A stretch of 64,000 bases of DNA from Lepidostoma basale (Eukaryota; Arthropoda; Insecta; Trichoptera; Lepidostomatidae). Location: NCBI GenBank assembly GCA_022606425.2, contig JAHDVF020000862.1, positions 83,322-147,321 on the forward strand, given 5' to 3'. The translations under genes were made by a program, and so were the position numbers. The notes under the pieces are model-generated. The model ran no database searches and had not been told where the DNA came from. It saw only the letters and a list, made by a program, of their open reading frames with translations. The first letter of the stretch is position 1. Each line of letters opens with the position of its first letter. Below, piece after piece: positions 9,946 to 20,884 of this stretch.

Positions 9946-10239
9946 TAATTCTTTATAAAATAAAATAATATTATAAATATACTCTACTTCAGTGAGATGT
10001 CATTCCCTTTTAGGGGTACATCTATAACCAAATATGTTTTTTCTTTCATACGTCGCAAAAATAAACCTTCGACATCTTAAATGGGCAGCGGGTTGAAAGG
10101 GAATGTCAAAGGGATGCTGTAACAACGCGAACACGTTAAAAGGGCTGGTGTGAGAGGTACTCGAGGGCAGTGTTTTGTAGAAATAATAATATCCTAGAAC
10201 AACGCGCAGTTCATATTTATAATGAAATTTAATCCCTTG
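9946..10239. other. Intergenic, no gene recognised
   Basis: Contains two inverted short stretches (CATTCCCTTTTAG at about 10001 and GGGAATGTC at about 10100). Otherwise featureless. Confidence 0.35.
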
Positions 10240-10318
10240 CTTTGGCATAAACACTATGATACTTCAACGTTATTAAATGTTTAATTTGAAACACTGTTAT
10301 AATATCACAATTTATTTA
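10240..10318 (-). mobile_element. FB-1 terminal fragment
   Basis: Carries the FB-1 end (AACACTATGATACTTCAACG, then a TATCACAATTTAT arm), cut off before the core by the RTE-A copy that follows. Confidence 0.55.
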
Positions 10319-10668
10319 CTAACTAACTAACTAACTAACCATCACGCCGTCTCCCCGGCGAATAATGGAACGCCACACTGTTCTGTCCTGACATACTTCT
10401 CTCGATTCCTCTACATTCATACATCTTGTCATGCACGCACGTTGATTTCTCAGACTCCTCACGTGACCGACATTCAATATTTGATTGATTTGATCGTGCC
10501 ACGTTTTCCTCGGCCTTCATTTATTTCTAGCTCCGTTCACGCCGTTTACATATACCTTCTTTACCATTCTGTCTTCACTCATTCTTTCCATGTGTCCAAA
10601 CCATCTTAATGACCCTTTCCTTATTTTGTTCATAACACTTTCATTCGCACCACATTCTGTTCTTATAC
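10317..10668 (-). mobile_element. RTE-A 3' fragment
   Basis: Tail (CTAA)n, then CCATCACGCCGTCTCCCC and the family C-terminal region back to the equivalent of GSLRWFGHM. Reading minus, several stops and frameshifts are present. Confidence 0.75.
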
Positions 10669-10715
10669 TATTTTATTAATTTATTTACTTAATTTCAAAT
10701 TACAATATATTAATG

Positions 10716-10763
10716 TAGAGAAAGTTCTAGAGGTATGTCAGGATAGAGCAGTGTGGTATATAG
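10716..10763 (+). mobile_element. RTE-A scrap
   Basis: A short plus-strand match to the EARE-VCQDRAVW region (GAGGTATGTCAGGATAGAGC), truncated on both sides. Confidence 0.5.
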
Positions 10764-10769
10764 TATACT

Positions 10770-10945
10770 ACCAGAAATGCATGAGAGATGGTTCGACATT
10801 AGGAAGACAAGATACTCTCCAAAATCAAGAGTATTTGCTTTCTGGACGTACTTTCACTAATATGAAAGACGTCGTCTCCAAAGAGACCGTGTTCAGCAGA
10901 TTAATTGCTCTTTCCACCGGTGTCTCCAACAATATTTACAACCCC
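10770..10945 (-). mobile_element. LINE J2 terminal fragment
   Basis: Matches 44700-44850 over about 150 bases (shared blocks TACTTTCACTAATATGA and GACGTCG). The longer copy there encodes a Jockey-like ORF2 C-terminus on the minus strand. This is therefore the very end of that LINE. Confidence 0.45.
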
Positions 10946-10954
10946 TAATGTTTG

Positions 10955-11075
10955 TAACACCTGATAATGCCAAGAAAGGCTGGTAAAACAGCTCCCCGAC
11001 AATTTCATAGATACTAAATAAAGTTAATTTAAAATAATCATTAAATAAAACGATGTTTTTTCTGACAGTAGAGAA
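10955..11075 (+). mobile_element. Foldback scraps with FB-1- and FB-2-like pieces
   Basis: 10971-10995 reads CTGATAATGCCAAGAAAGG, CTGGTAAAACAGCTC, a decayed form of the shared motif. 11030-11062 matches an FB-2 end (AATCATTAAATAAAACGATG). Confidence 0.4.
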
Positions 11076-11878
11076 AATTTGCAAGTCTAAGTGTCAAGGA
11101 TGCATGAGGCATGCAAAAAGAGTGATCGGTGATGAATGTGTCTAAATCTAAAGTGATGGTTTTCGAGAAAGAAGAATGTATGAAGATTTGTGATATAAGT
11201 GCATTGGGCGAGAAATTGGAGCAAGTTACCGAATTTACGTATCTGGGAAGCATGTTTACAAGAGACGGAAAAATGGAGAAAGACATCGAAAGACGGGTAG
11301 GTGCTGGGAATAAAATAAATGGCGCACTCAAAGTCATTACTGCAAATTGAAATATATCCACAGAAGCAAAGATGTCAGTACACAATGAAGTTCTAGTGCC
11401 AACCCTCATGTATGGAAGGGAAGCTTGGCGCTGGCAAAAGAAGGATGAAAGCAGGATAAACGCCGTAGAAATGAGATCACTAAGAAGAATGTGCGGGAAA
11501 ACGTTGTATGATAGAATACCGAACGATGAAATAAGAGAGAAATGTAAGGCAGATGACTGCATCATGGATAAAATTAAAAAAGGATCCCTGAGATGGTTTG
11601 GACATATGGAACGAATGGATGAGGGAAGAATGGTTAAACAGTTGTACACAAGCAGCGTGAGTGGAAAAAGAAGCCGAGGACGACCGAGAAAAACGTGGCA
11701 TGACCAAATTAATCAATTACTAAAAGGCGGCCACATTCGAAATAATCGACGTGCGTGCATGGTACGATGTATGAATGTAGAGGAACCCCGAGAGATATGC
11801 CAGGAAAGAGCATTGTGGCGATCCATCCTCTCTGCCTACCCCTCCGGGGAAATGGCGTGATGGTTAGTTAGTTAGTTA
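11076..11878 (+). mobile_element. RTE-A 3' fragment, nearly open
   Basis: A well-preserved plus-strand copy running from just after RT motif C to the 3' tail (ATGGTTAGTTAGTTAGTTA). Confidence 0.88.
11129..11860 (+). pseudogene. RTE-A ORF2 C-terminal region
   Basis: Open from MNVSKSKVMVFEKEECMK to a single in-frame TGA at 11348-11350, then open again in the same frame to 11860. Motifs in order: EFTYLGSMFTRDGKMEKDIE, LVPTLMYGREAWRWQKK, RSLRRMCGKTLYDRIP, KGSLRWFGHMERMDEGRM, GKRSRGRPRKTWHDQIN, and the terminal ILSAYPSGEMA. This is the region downstream of the RT catalytic core, ending at the ORF2 stop. One stop codon makes it one of the youngest RTE-A copies here. It lacks the endonuclease and catalytic RT. 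Confidence 0.85.
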
Positions 11879-11879
11879 T

Positions 11880-12042
11880 GTTTTTTAATTACCTATTTCC
11901 ACTTTTGTTTTTATTTCAACAGTGACCGGATTCGCCAGGCTCGCTGGCATCGACAGACTGTTGTCGATGTCAGCGAGCCTGGCGAATCCGGTCGCTGTCG
12001 AAATAAAGACAAAAGTGGAAGTAGTTAAAAAAACATCGTTTT
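11880..12042. mobile_element. Foldback family FB-2, minimal hairpin
   Basis: A near-perfect palindrome. The left arm reads TTCCACTTTTGTTTTTATTT..., CCAGGCTCGCTGGCATCGAC. The right arm is its inverse, ending AACATCGTTTTATTTAAAT. Only a few bases separate the arms near 11962. There is no internal sequence, unlike the 650-bp copy at 18787-19436. Confidence 0.8.
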
Positions 12043-12055
12043 ATTTAAATTGCGA

Positions 12056-12283
12056 GCATATAATGCGTTGGGAAAAGTACCACCTTCTCCAACTGATATT
12101 GGAGGGAAAAATTGAAGGACGCCGAGGGCCCGAAAGGAGACAAATGTCCTGGCTGCGAAACGTGAGGGAGTGGACCGGCATCCGAAGTGTGGAGGAGCTG
12201 TTCCGAGCGGCGCAGGACAGGGACAGGTTCGCCGAGGTGATCGCCAACGTTGGGGGGACCCGACAGGGCACTTGAAGAAGAAG
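12056..12283 (+). mobile_element. RTE-B 3' fragment with 13-bp TSD
   Basis: A second RTE-like LINE family. The reading frame gives KYHLLQLILEGKIEGRRGPE, RRQMSWLRNVREWTGIRSVE, ELFRAAQDRDRFAEVIANVG and GGTRQGT-stop, followed by a (GAA)n tail. ATTTAAATTGCGA at 12043-12055 and 12284-12296 is the target-site duplication. The copy is about 228 bp, strongly 5' truncated but with an open frame. Confidence 0.85.
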
Positions 12284-12296
12284 ATTTAAATTGCGA

Positions 12297-13074
12297 TATT
12301 ATAGCAGTGAAAAACTCGTAATAACTAACAACAACGTGGTTCTTTGTGCTACTCGGAATTGTGCCTTATGGTCGACATGGTGAGGGTTAGCGTTTTACCA
12401 CTGCACGATCTGTGTAATAAAGATATTATTACTCACACTACTGCAAAATGACTACGCCGAATGATTTGAAAATAAGAAGTTTACTTTCAATCTGTAAAGT
12501 TTTAATCTCGGCAATATACATTGCCGCTCGCGTATGGCTAAAAGCAACAATGGCCCATCGGAATATGAAAGTAGAATCGGACGAAAGATTTTTATTCGTA
12601 TGTTTACATGTCCGGACCGCGGTCTCTGGGCGAGGGGCCAACTCTTTGGCTTCAAATACTCTTATTGGCGTGTGTATTAGTGCTCTTTCATGTTTAACCC
12701 TATTAACTAGAACAGTAGCTTTCTGTATACTAACATCTGTATTCATATAAACAATCACAGAATTTTTAATTTCTTCTAATTCCTTCGTTTCTTTACTGCG
12801 CGTGATCCATGGAGGTGCCCGTGTCTAAGACAAAATGCCTCCAATCCTCGCTGTTCTCCGCAGCCCGCACCGCTGAGTAAAAGTCCATTTACACCGGACA
12901 GTTATCAGCCGATACCGACACGTCACGATAAAAATAGCCTTGAATCTCACCGACTCATTCTCTCAAATGCTATAATAAAATCGCCATCGGGGGTTGCCGA
13001 AGAAACCACCTACCTACATAAACGGCATTTCTTTAAGGAATTTTCGGAACCGATTCTTTACAGCTTCGATTCTT
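12297..13074. other. Intergenic, no gene recognised
   Basis: An overlapping pair of 100-residue frames (about 12440-12758, one on each strand) shows no recognisable domain. 12795-12860 is GC-richer. I see no repeat family known from elsewhere in the window. Confidence 0.4.
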
Positions 13075-13330
13075 GGTTTTGGAACCGATTCTTGGTTTTG
13101 TTGGAATGCTGAGGGCTTTTTGGGCATGTTCGTTGTCTCTTCGCATCAAATGACCGTATCACCAGAGTCGAGATTCTCTTAATTTTTCCGTTATTGGGGC
13201 AACCTTAAAGCTACCCCTCACGTATTCGTTCCTTACGTGATCCAGCCTTGTGACGCCTCCGGCCCACCTCAGCATTTTCATCTCGGCAGCGTGGACTCGA
13301 CGTTCGTGGACTCTTTTGTTTTTGTTGGCG
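13075..13330 (-). mobile_element. RTE-C fragment
   Basis: The minus strand reads VHERRVHAAEMKMLRWAGG, VTRLDHVRNEYVRGSFKVAP, ITEKLRESRL, then a shifted QKALSIPTKPR. This matches the C-terminal part of the RTE at 55390-55640 closely. Both ends are truncated. Confidence 0.75.
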
Positions 13331-13690
13331 TATTATAATATATCGGACAAAAAAAAGCTTACACAAAAATGTAATCTTAAAACTTAGTATAATTATTAAT
13401 TAGTTTTATTTCGCAAAGTGTTCGCCATTAGTTTGATTTAATGTCAAAAGCAGACAATTACCCATAGCAAAATTAATTTCCTCTTACAGTTTTCCAAGTC
13501 GATATTTTAAACACGGCGCCGTGGTAAAAGGGAAAAACCTATCGCAAAAGTGGCAATTATGCGAAACGCCTCGACTAATATTGCTCGAGCCATACTGAGG
13601 CTTCATTATCGAGGGGAAGTTTCAAGTGGGGGGAGGGGGGTTTCAATACAGTCATTAGCATAAGATACAAAAAATTATGCGTTCTTTTTT
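13331..13690. other. Intergenic, no gene recognised
   Basis: AT-rich with a short G-rich run (GGGGGGAGGGGGG-like, about 13625-13640). Confidence 0.35.
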
Positions 13691-13924
13691 TTCTTCTTCT
13701 TCTGCTTTTGTTTAGGGCTGTCTCCCGTTATTTTCGGAGCCTGTTCCTGGGATGTATCTAGATATCCAACTGGAGGTCGATTGCCTGATGGTCCGATATT
13801 CTCTGATGGTGGAGCGAGTGCAGAAAAAATGTCTGCATTTTCTTTACCTCAGGTAGCGCGGTTATTACCCGTGGCTCTTTCCACTGAATTCTTGCTAGGT
13901 ACGCTAAGCTACCAATCATAGGAG

Positions 13925-14346
13925 AGAAGGAGGAATATCCACTTGGGGGTTCACTTCTTTCAGCTGATTGGCGCCCGTATACAAAACTCGTATGTCCTGA
14001 GTGATGTAGGTCTATTTATCCCTGATAATTACCTTCGTCAGAGACAGCACAGATTGTTTTATTTGCCGCGCTGCAGAACCACCTGCCAATGGTTATGCCT
14101 GTGGGTAGGGCAATCTTATTGCTTAATCGGGTCGCCTCGGAGGTCGACATATTTCGTGATAGTGTGAGTTGCCTCAGGGATGCAATATCAGTGTTATGAT
14201 TCTTTCTTATTCTTAAACTTAATTTTTTTTAATGCTTCTCTTCTTATAATGTATAATAATTGCAAACGATCTGGAATTATATGTCTGTAATGTTTGTGAT
14301 TTTTATCAAAAAAAAAAAAATGAAAAAATGAAAAAAAAAATGAAAA
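13925..14346 (+). mobile_element. LINE J2 3' fragment with A-rich tail
   Basis: Encodes the end of a Jockey-like ORF2. DVGLFIPDNYLRQRQHRLFY is followed, after a frameshift, by LLNRVASEVDIFRDSVSCLR and DAISVL-stop (about 14197). A 3' UTR ends in (TGAAAAAA)-like repeats (14308-14346). The same family lies at 44700-45340 on the minus strand. Confidence 0.65.
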
Positions 14347-14965
14347 TGGTCTTTGTCGACCTGTCTCGATCTACTGCAAGACGTGAACCTCTCCACTTGG
14401 TTTTTCGTCAGTATTCTCCAGGCCCTTCCCGCCGTCTGCACAATATCATCGCTTCACCTGATGGGCTGTCTCCCGACACTTCTACGGCCCAACCTTGAGC
14501 TTCATTCAGTAACCCTTTGGCTCCAATATTCATCATCCAATTGGCACACATGTCCAGCCCATTGCCACTTCATCCTCGCAATGCGTATCCCTCCATCCGT
14601 GACCCTGGTGCGTCTTTTAATCTTCAAGTTGGTTATACGATCTCTTAGTGAGATACCCAACATGGATTTTTCCATGGTTCGTTGTGCAACTTAAATTTTA
14701 TTCATTGCTTCTCTAGTCAACGTCCATGTCTCGCATCTATAGGTCATCTTAGGTAACACCCACTGTTTCAGCAGTTTTGTTTTTAAATTTTGTGGCATGT
14801 CCGACTTGAAGATGCTGCCTTACCTTCCGAACCAACCGAGCTGTATTCTTCTATCAATATCCTTGACTTGACCTCCTCTTCCAAAAGCCAGCAAATGACC
14901 AAGGTACACATATTCATCCACCACTTCTACATTTTTATTGTGAATTTTAATATCTTCAATAATTT
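14347..14965 (-). mobile_element. RTE-D fragment
   Basis: The minus strand reads VAQRTMEKSMLGISLRDRIT, NLKIKRRTRVTDGGIRIARM and KWQWAGH, with LGRRSVGRQPIR-like text further on in another frame. This is the post-RT region of another RTE-type LINE, broken by frameshifts. It abuts the tail of the J2 fragment. 25640-25855 is the same group. Confidence 0.65.
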
Positions 14966-15174
14966 GTGAGTTAGTACCTTCAATAATTATGTCTTCGTCA
15001 TATTTTTCAAAATGATAAATTTAAATCTTCCAGCATTTATCTAAGTTGTTAGGGAGATTCTAACAACATAATTAGGTTGTAGAACAAGCCTATATCCAGC
15101 AGTTGAGAAATCAAAGATTAGAAAAAGAAGAAGATGTTCGTCTTTAGTTTTGTTATTTTTTGTTTCCTTATCAA

Positions 15175-15245
15175 AAGCGGCCCAGAAGATGACAGCGAGC
15201 TAGCGAAACCGGTCAAAACTACAAAAACAAATGGAATAAATCTAA
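15175..15245 (+). mobile_element. Divergent FB-2 core
   Basis: GATGACAGCGAGCTAGCGAA followed by ACCGGTC keeps the GATG - hairpin - GCGAAAC - CG - GTC layout of FB-2, with a different flank. It is a single arm. Confidence 0.45.
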
Positions 15246-15252
15246 ATACTAT

Positions 15253-15745
15253 ATATCTTCTTCTTTCGGTGCCGTGTCAGGTCCCCCCAACGTTGGCGAT
15301 CACTGCAGCAAAGGCATCTCTATCCTGCGCCACTTGGAACAGGTTCTGAACTCTTGTTATTCCTGTCCACTCTTTGATGTTCCGCAGCCAGGACAGCTGC
15401 CTTCTACCAACTCTCCGACGTCCCTCCACTTAACCCATTAATATGAGTCGAAGGACCTGATATTTTTCTCCCCTTAGCACATGACCCAAATATGAGACCT
15501 TTCTAATTTTCACACTCGACAACAGCTCTCTATTGGCTCTGGCTCTCTGTAGTACGTCTGCATTACTGACCCTATCGGTCCACGGTATACGGAGCATTCT
15601 GCGGTATATCCACATCTCGAACGCTTCCAACCGGTTCATTACATTCACTTTCAGAGTCAAGGTTTCGCAGCCATATAGTAGAACAGACCATATACAACAT
15701 TTAATCATTCTTTGTCGGAGTTTCAAGTTAAGATTATCGTTGCAT
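15253..15745 (-). mobile_element. RTE-B 3' fragment
   Basis: The minus strand is open for 98 residues (15430-15726): KCCIWSVLLYGCETLTLKV, RLEAFEMWIYRRMLRIPWTD, RVSNADVLQRARANRELL, SYLGHVLRGEKYQVLRLI. After a stop it continues GRRQLSWLRNIKEWTGI and ends near IANVGGT. A (GAAGAA) tail is at the left. It extends further upstream in ORF2 than the copy at 12056. Confidence 0.8.
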
Positions 15746-16088
15746 AAGAAGAAGAAAATATATTTATGATATAATATACGAGTATACGAGTATTATATCA
15801 TAAATATATTTTTCTATTCATTAATGATTTAGATTTATTTTAGGAAGTATTTTTTCTCACCTCCGATAATAATATAATGTGGCTCAGAAACTCAATCAAA
15901 GTTTTTTGCTTCTGCCCGACAAAATATATATACAGCGTGTCTCGAAAATAATTAACTTTTCAACTTAATCAAAATTTTACTTTCGTAGATGAGTTTCTGT
16001 AATGGCATTACTTGGAGGTAAGCAATCGTTGTATACTTAACCAGTTTAGCTATCTCGAATATTTTATTTTAAAAATTATTAATTTTCT

Positions 16089-16872
16089 AGTGGAGAGGGA
16101 TATTGAAAAAAGTGTTTGGGCAGGCAACAAAGTGAATGGTTCACTTAAAGTTAGAATGGTAGTGCACAATGGTGTTCTTGTACCGACCCTTATGTATGGA
16201 AGCGAAGCATGGAACTGGCAAAAGAAGGATGAAAGTAGAATAAATGCAGTAAAAATGAGATCTTTTAGACGAATGTGTTGATACTCTGTGTATGATAGAG
16301 TGTCGAATGAAAATATAAGAAGTGAATGCGTAGCGGATGATGGTGTTATGAACAAAATAATGATAGGATCATTAAGATGGTTTGGACACATGGAAAGAAT
16401 GAATAATGAAAGAATGGTAAAAAATATATGTTAACGATATAAATGGAACCAGAAATAAAGGAAAACGTGGCACGATCAAATAAATCAAATATTGAACGTC
16501 GGCCATGTGAGTGAGTAAGAAGTGAATGGGTAGCGGATGATGGTGTTATGAACAGAATAATGAAAGGATCATTAAGATGGTTTGGACACATGGAAAGAAA
16601 AAATGAAGAAAGAATGATAAAAAAAAATATATGTTAACGATGTAAATGGAACCAGAAATAGAGGAAGACAGAGGAAAACGTGACACGATCAAATAAATCA
16701 AATATTGAACGTCGGCCATGTGAGGAGTCGGAGAAATCGACGCGCGTGCATGACACGATGTATGAATGTTGAGGAAGCGAGAGAAATATGTCAGGAAAAA
16801 ATAAAGTGTGGTAGTCCATTCTTTCTGCCTACCCTATCGTGGAGACGGCGTGATGGTTAGTTAGTTTGTTAG
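16089..16872 (+). mobile_element. RTE-A 3' fragment with internal tandem duplication
   Basis: Starts at a VERDIE-like position and ends in GATGGTTAGTTAGTTTGTTAG. About 198 bases (16315-16512, from SECVADDG to the GHV-like region) are repeated at 16514-16722 with roughly 10% divergence. The first part keeps VLVPTLMYGSEAWNWQKK. Frameshifts and stops are frequent after 16280. Confidence 0.78.
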
Positions 16873-17160
16873 ATGTATTCAAATTCTCGTATTCGGACAC
16901 CATGTATTGAAAAAAAAAACACGAATTTCCACCTTTCTCTTTCGCCACCCCCACTCCGGCGGGCACCTCGCCCGTCTTCCTCCATTTTGGCTCCAGTAAT
17001 TTCATTTAGTCCTCTGACTGGTATAATAAACTCAGAATTACTACGGCGAAATGGATTCTGAGAATACCCTTGTCAAATCGCCGTGAAAATATCAGAAAGC
17101 ATAGCAGAATGATGTCGCGGGGACCGTCCACTGCGACGCACGCGACTCGTGGCTATTTTA
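16873..17160. other. Intergenic, no gene recognised
   Basis: Moderate GC content at 16940-17000 and 17110-17150. No coding motif seen. Confidence 0.35.
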
Positions 17161-17165
17161 AAATC

Positions 17166-17240
17166 AACTTCTTCTTCTTCTTTCTGTGTCTTGTCGGGTC
17201 TCCCCAACGTTGACTATCACCCTTATAGTGATGACCTGGG
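17166..17240 (-). mobile_element. RTE-B terminal scrap
   Basis: The minus strand ends VNVGETRQDTE followed by (GAA)n, the RTE-B terminus. The sequence to the right does not clearly match the family. Confidence 0.5.
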
Positions 17241-17384
17241 CAGAAATATCCAGTGGTATCCCCTTGCCTTCTCTGGAGGATTTTCTGTCGAGGTTACCTT
17301 CCCTTAGCTGGGTGTATCCAGTTTTATGGCGCTGGAAGCTCGACATTCGTCCTATCTCTATCTGCTATGGCACTAAGTAATATA

Positions 17385-17611
17385 TGCCTAATGATGAAGT
17401 AAGAAAGGAATGCTAATCAAGAAAGGGTCACTAAGATGGTTTGGACATATGGAACGAATGGATGAGGGAAGAATGGTCAAAAAGATATATACAAATAGTG
17501 TGAATGGAAAAAGAAGTCGAGGAGGATGTATGAATGTAGAGGAACCGAGAGAAATGTCAGGAAAGAAAAGTGTGGCAGTCCATTATTTGTACCTACCCCA
17601 TTGGGGAGACG
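17385..17611 (+). mobile_element. RTE-A 3' fragment with deletion
   Basis: Reads KGSLRWFGHMERMDEGRM and GKRSRGGCMNVEEPREM. The segment RPRKTWHDQIN...RRA has been deleted cleanly, joining RSRG to CMNVEE in frame. The copy stops at the GGGGAGACGGC terminus without the microsatellite tail. Confidence 0.75.
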
Positions 17612-17875
17612 GCACACACTGGATCCATTTGGCAAAAACAGGGACTTAGGGGTCGAAATCCGAATTTCGCCCTGATTTTTTTAGATAAGGTCCTTTGTGT
17701 GATTCCAACCACTTTTAAATTTGAACTTTTCTTGATATAACTGCTGTTGTAAATGCAATGCTGTTGTGTTGCTGTTGTAAATGCAACATGGCGCCTTACG
17801 ACATTTTGTAGAGGCATATTTTCCAGCAAAACATACCCCATACCCAGCCCTACAATACATTCTCATTTTTTTATG

Positions 17876-17990
17876 AATTAAAAAACTGCTTTTTCCACTT
17901 TTAAGTTTACTTTTCTCGACATGTTTCGAGGGCTTACACTTTCATCATCGGGAGAGCGATGTAAATGCAGCTTATATAGTTCTCCCGATT
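17876..17990 (-). mobile_element. Foldback-like fragment FB-6
   Basis: On the minus strand CCCGATGATGAAAGTGTAAG, then CCCTCGAAACATGTC (17918-17951). It has the same ends of the motif as the FB families, but the stem is not well paired. A nearby short inverted pair CGGGAGAG / TTCTCCCG is also present. Confidence 0.4.
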
Positions 17991-18650
17991 GATTTGATCG
18001 TGCCTAGTTTTCCTAGGCCTTACTCTATAACTAGCTCCATTCGCGTCGTTTGCATATACCTTCTTCACCATTCTGTCTGCACACATTATTTCCATGTGTC
18101 CAAACCATCTTAACAAACCTTTCATTACTGTGTTCACAACCCTTTTATTCGCACCGCATTCACTTCTTATATTTGCATTTGACACTCTATCATATACAGA
18201 TTTACCACGCATTCGTCATAGAGATCTCATTTCTAATGCATTTATTCTACCTTTATCCTTTTTTTGCCAGTTCCATGCTTCAATTCTGTACACAAGGGTC
18301 GGCAAAAGAACACCGTTATGCACTGCCAACTTAGCTTTTTCTGAATAGGCTTTTATTTGCCATGACAACTTTAAGTGCACCATTTAATCTGTTGCCTGCC
18401 CCAACCCTTCTTTCAATATCATTCTCCACTCTCCCATCCTTTGTAAACATATTTCCTAAATAAACAAATTCGTCCACTAGTTCCAGATTTTCACCGTTTG
18501 TACTAATGTCGCAGACTGTCATGTTTCCTTCTTTTTCGAAAATCATTATCTTGGACTTATTCACATTCATCATCAAATCGTATCGCTTGCATACTTCATA
18601 CATACTAGACACCAGGGCTTGTAGTTCATGTTCTTTGTCTGCAACACTTT
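17985..18650 (-). mobile_element. RTE-A fragment lacking its 3' end
   Basis: Minus-strand pieces: KEHELQALVSSMYEVC, MMNVNKSKIMIFEKEGN, EFVYLGNMFTKDGRVEND (open 18334-18612), then GVLLPTLVYRIEAWNWQK-like text and GLLRWFGHMEIMCADRM. The 3' third is missing and replaced by the FB-6 fragment. Confidence 0.75.
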
Positions 18651-18786
18651 CTGTGTGGCAATTTGTGGCATAAAATATGATAATTATGTTATTATCGACT
18701 CAGTATTCAGCATATAGTATAGTATATCGAGTACACAATGAAGAGTAAATTAAGAAATAACCGTTTGGAAAGAAAAATAATCATAA

Positions 18787-19436
18787 GTTTTTACTAAAAT
18801 CTCTTGATAGAAGTTCATTTTAAATAACAATTAACTAAAACGATGTTTTTTAACTACTTCCACTTTTGTCTTTATTTAGACAGCGACCGGTTTCATCAGG
18901 CTCGCTGGCATCGACAGACTGGTGACACTGTTGTAAACTTAGTCCTTTATATACATACAGATCAGGGGCTGTAAACATGTTTTCATACAAAAATAATCTT
19001 CAAATATTTATGTAAAATTTTCTGAATTTAAATATTGGTATTACAGGTATTCTTGGAGGTTCGTATTTAATACAATGAATTTTAAATTTTATAATCGCTT
19101 ACATACTCGTATATAATGTTTGAAAAATTGTAATTTTGTTTTTATTATTACTGAATTTAAATATTATGTGTTATAGTTCTTGGTCCGTAAGGTTGGCATC
19201 GCCTTATTCGGTTTTCCCCATCCGTATAGCTGCTAGGGTCTGGAATCAAATTTTACATAAATATTTGAAGAATATTTTTGTACAGAATCATGTTTACCAT
19301 CCCTGATCTGTATGTATATAAAGAACTAAGTTTACAATAGTGTCACCAGTCTGTCGATGCCAGCGAGCCTGGCGAAACCGGTCGCTGTCTAAATAAAGAC
19401 AAAAGTGGAAGTAGTTAAAAAATATCGATTTATTTA
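18787..19436 (+). mobile_element. Foldback family FB-2, long copy
   Basis: A 650-bp element with inverted arms of about 200 bases (about 18838-19022 and 19236-19436). A non-palindromic centre and a one-sided tail (18787-18837, CTCTTGATAGAAGTTCATTT) complete it. AATAATCATAA (18776-18786) and AAGAATCATAA (19437-19447) form an 11-bp TSD with one mismatch. The core GATGCCAGCGAGCCTGGCGA followed by AACCGGTC is at 19351-19383 (+), with its inverse at about 18890-18922. No ORF was recognised. Confidence 0.82.
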
Positions 19437-19447
19437 AAGAATCATAA

Positions 19448-19721
19448 CATTGTAAAAATCTGAAATAACCATCATCACTTATTTTTGGAAAAAATATGAG
19501 TTTTGTAATTTCATAAATTTTTACGTTACGCCTCTGGGTTGGCATCATGTCTCCTATATTACTATCGACATCATTTTTTTTATGATGGCATTAGACAGCT
19601 TATTGGCGTGTTTAGAAATTGTTGCGTAATTATGTTTAGGATTGGTTAATTGCCTAGAGACCTGAATATTCTCGATTACTGTGATATAATCGCGACTCTG
19701 ATTTGATTAGATAACTACTGA
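19448..19721. other. Intergenic, no gene recognised
   Basis: AT-rich. A short minus-strand frame (to 19548) has no recognisable motif. Confidence 0.35.
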
Positions 19722-19934
19722 TTAACTTACTAACTAACCATCACTCCCCTTTCCCTGAGGGGTAGGCAGAGAGGATGGACCGCCATACTGCTCTGTCCTG
19801 ACATACCTATCTAACTTCCTCTACGTTCATACATCGTAACATGCACGCTCGAATGTGGACACCTTTTAGCATTTAATTAATTTGGTCTTGCCATTTCTTG
19901 GTCTTCAACGGCTTCTCTTTCCACTCACACTGCT
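19722..19934 (-). mobile_element. RTE-A 3' fragment
   Basis: Tail TTAACTTACTAACTAACC at the left, then the minus-strand C-terminus back to SSVSGKRSR-like sequence at 19925. Confidence 0.7.
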
Positions 19935-19950
19935 TGAATACAACACTATA

Positions 19951-20209
19951 ATTGAAGACTACAGGGGAAAAACAAGGAATGTCAGTAGAAGGTTAATTTG
20001 AATAAATTGAGAATAAAGCTAATCAAAGTCTTTATATTTCTTAGCAATTAGCAATCGATTATCTGGCCATAGTCGATGACACACATGATGTTTGAATATG
20101 AAAATTTTACTGTGGATAGTTAGGTACGTACAAATGCCGCTAGATGGCATTATTACATTTATTTTGAATTTTAACTGACATTCCTTGTTTTTCCCCCGTA
20201 GTCTTCAAT
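19951..20209. mobile_element. 259-bp MITE with 35-bp TIRs and TA duplication
   Basis: The left end reads ATTGAAGACTACAGGGGAAA, AACAAGGAATGTCAGT. The right end is its near-perfect inverse. TA flanks both sides (19949-19950 and 20210-20211), as for Tc1/mariner-mobilised MITEs. There is no coding content. The autonomous partner is unknown. Confidence 0.85.
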
Positions 20210-20274
20210 TAAGGAAGTTTGAACAATTTCTTTGTTTTTACGGAAATATTGAATGAAGATAGAATGACAAGAAA

Positions 20275-20500
20275 TAGTCCATTGTTTTGGCCGAAACACT
20301 ATGATACTTCTACATTATAAAACTCTGTTTTTATGTATCACAATTTTTATTTTTATTTTCGCGACAGCTGTTTTGTCAACCTATGTTGACGATACAGTTG
20401 TCAATAACCTATTTTATTGTAACACCTGATGATGTCAACATAGGTTGACGAAAGAGCTGTCGCGATAAAAAATTGTGATGCATAAAAACAAAGTTTTATA
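20275..20500 (-). mobile_element. Foldback family FB-1, copy c
   Basis: Begins with the one-sided FB-1 end (TCCATTGTTTTGGCCGAAAC), then two inverted arms. CTGATGATGTCAACATAGGT followed by TGACGAAAGAGCTGTC is at 20426-20461 (+); the opposite arm is partly deleted. No clear TSD was found. Confidence 0.7.
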
Positions 20501-20507
20501 ATTTCTT

Positions 20508-20884
20508 CTTCTTCGAAAACGATATATGATAGAATACCGAACGACGATGTAAGGCAGATGATTGCATCATAAGTAAAATTAAAAAAGGATCCCTGAAATG
20601 GTTTGGACATATGGAACGAATGGATGAGAGAAAAATGGTTAAAATATTGTATGCAAGTAGTGAGTGGGAAGGGAAGCCGTGGAAGACCAAGAAAAGCATG
20701 ACAGGATAAAATTAATCAAATACTAAAAGGCGGCCAAATTCGAAGTCGGAAAAATCGACGAGCGTGCATGATACGATGTATGAATTTAGAAGAAGCTAGA
20801 GAGGTATGTCAGGACAGAGCAGTATGGCGGTTTATCCTCTCTGCCTACCCCTCCGGGAAACGGCGTGATGGTTAGTTAGTTAGA
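20508..20884 (+). mobile_element. RTE-A 3' fragment
   Basis: Plus-strand copy from the RTIYDRIPND-like region to tail GATGGTTAGTTAGTTAG. It contains WFGHMERMDERKM and MNLEEAREVCQDRAVWR in shifting frames. Confidence 0.75.

Noticed and set aside
11041..11649. 202-residue minus-strand ORF
   Set aside because: Antisense shadow of the RTE-A coding region at 11129-11860.
12438..12758. Overlapping 100-106 residue frames on both strands
   Set aside because: No domain, no splice context and sense/antisense openness in AT-rich DNA; likely chance.
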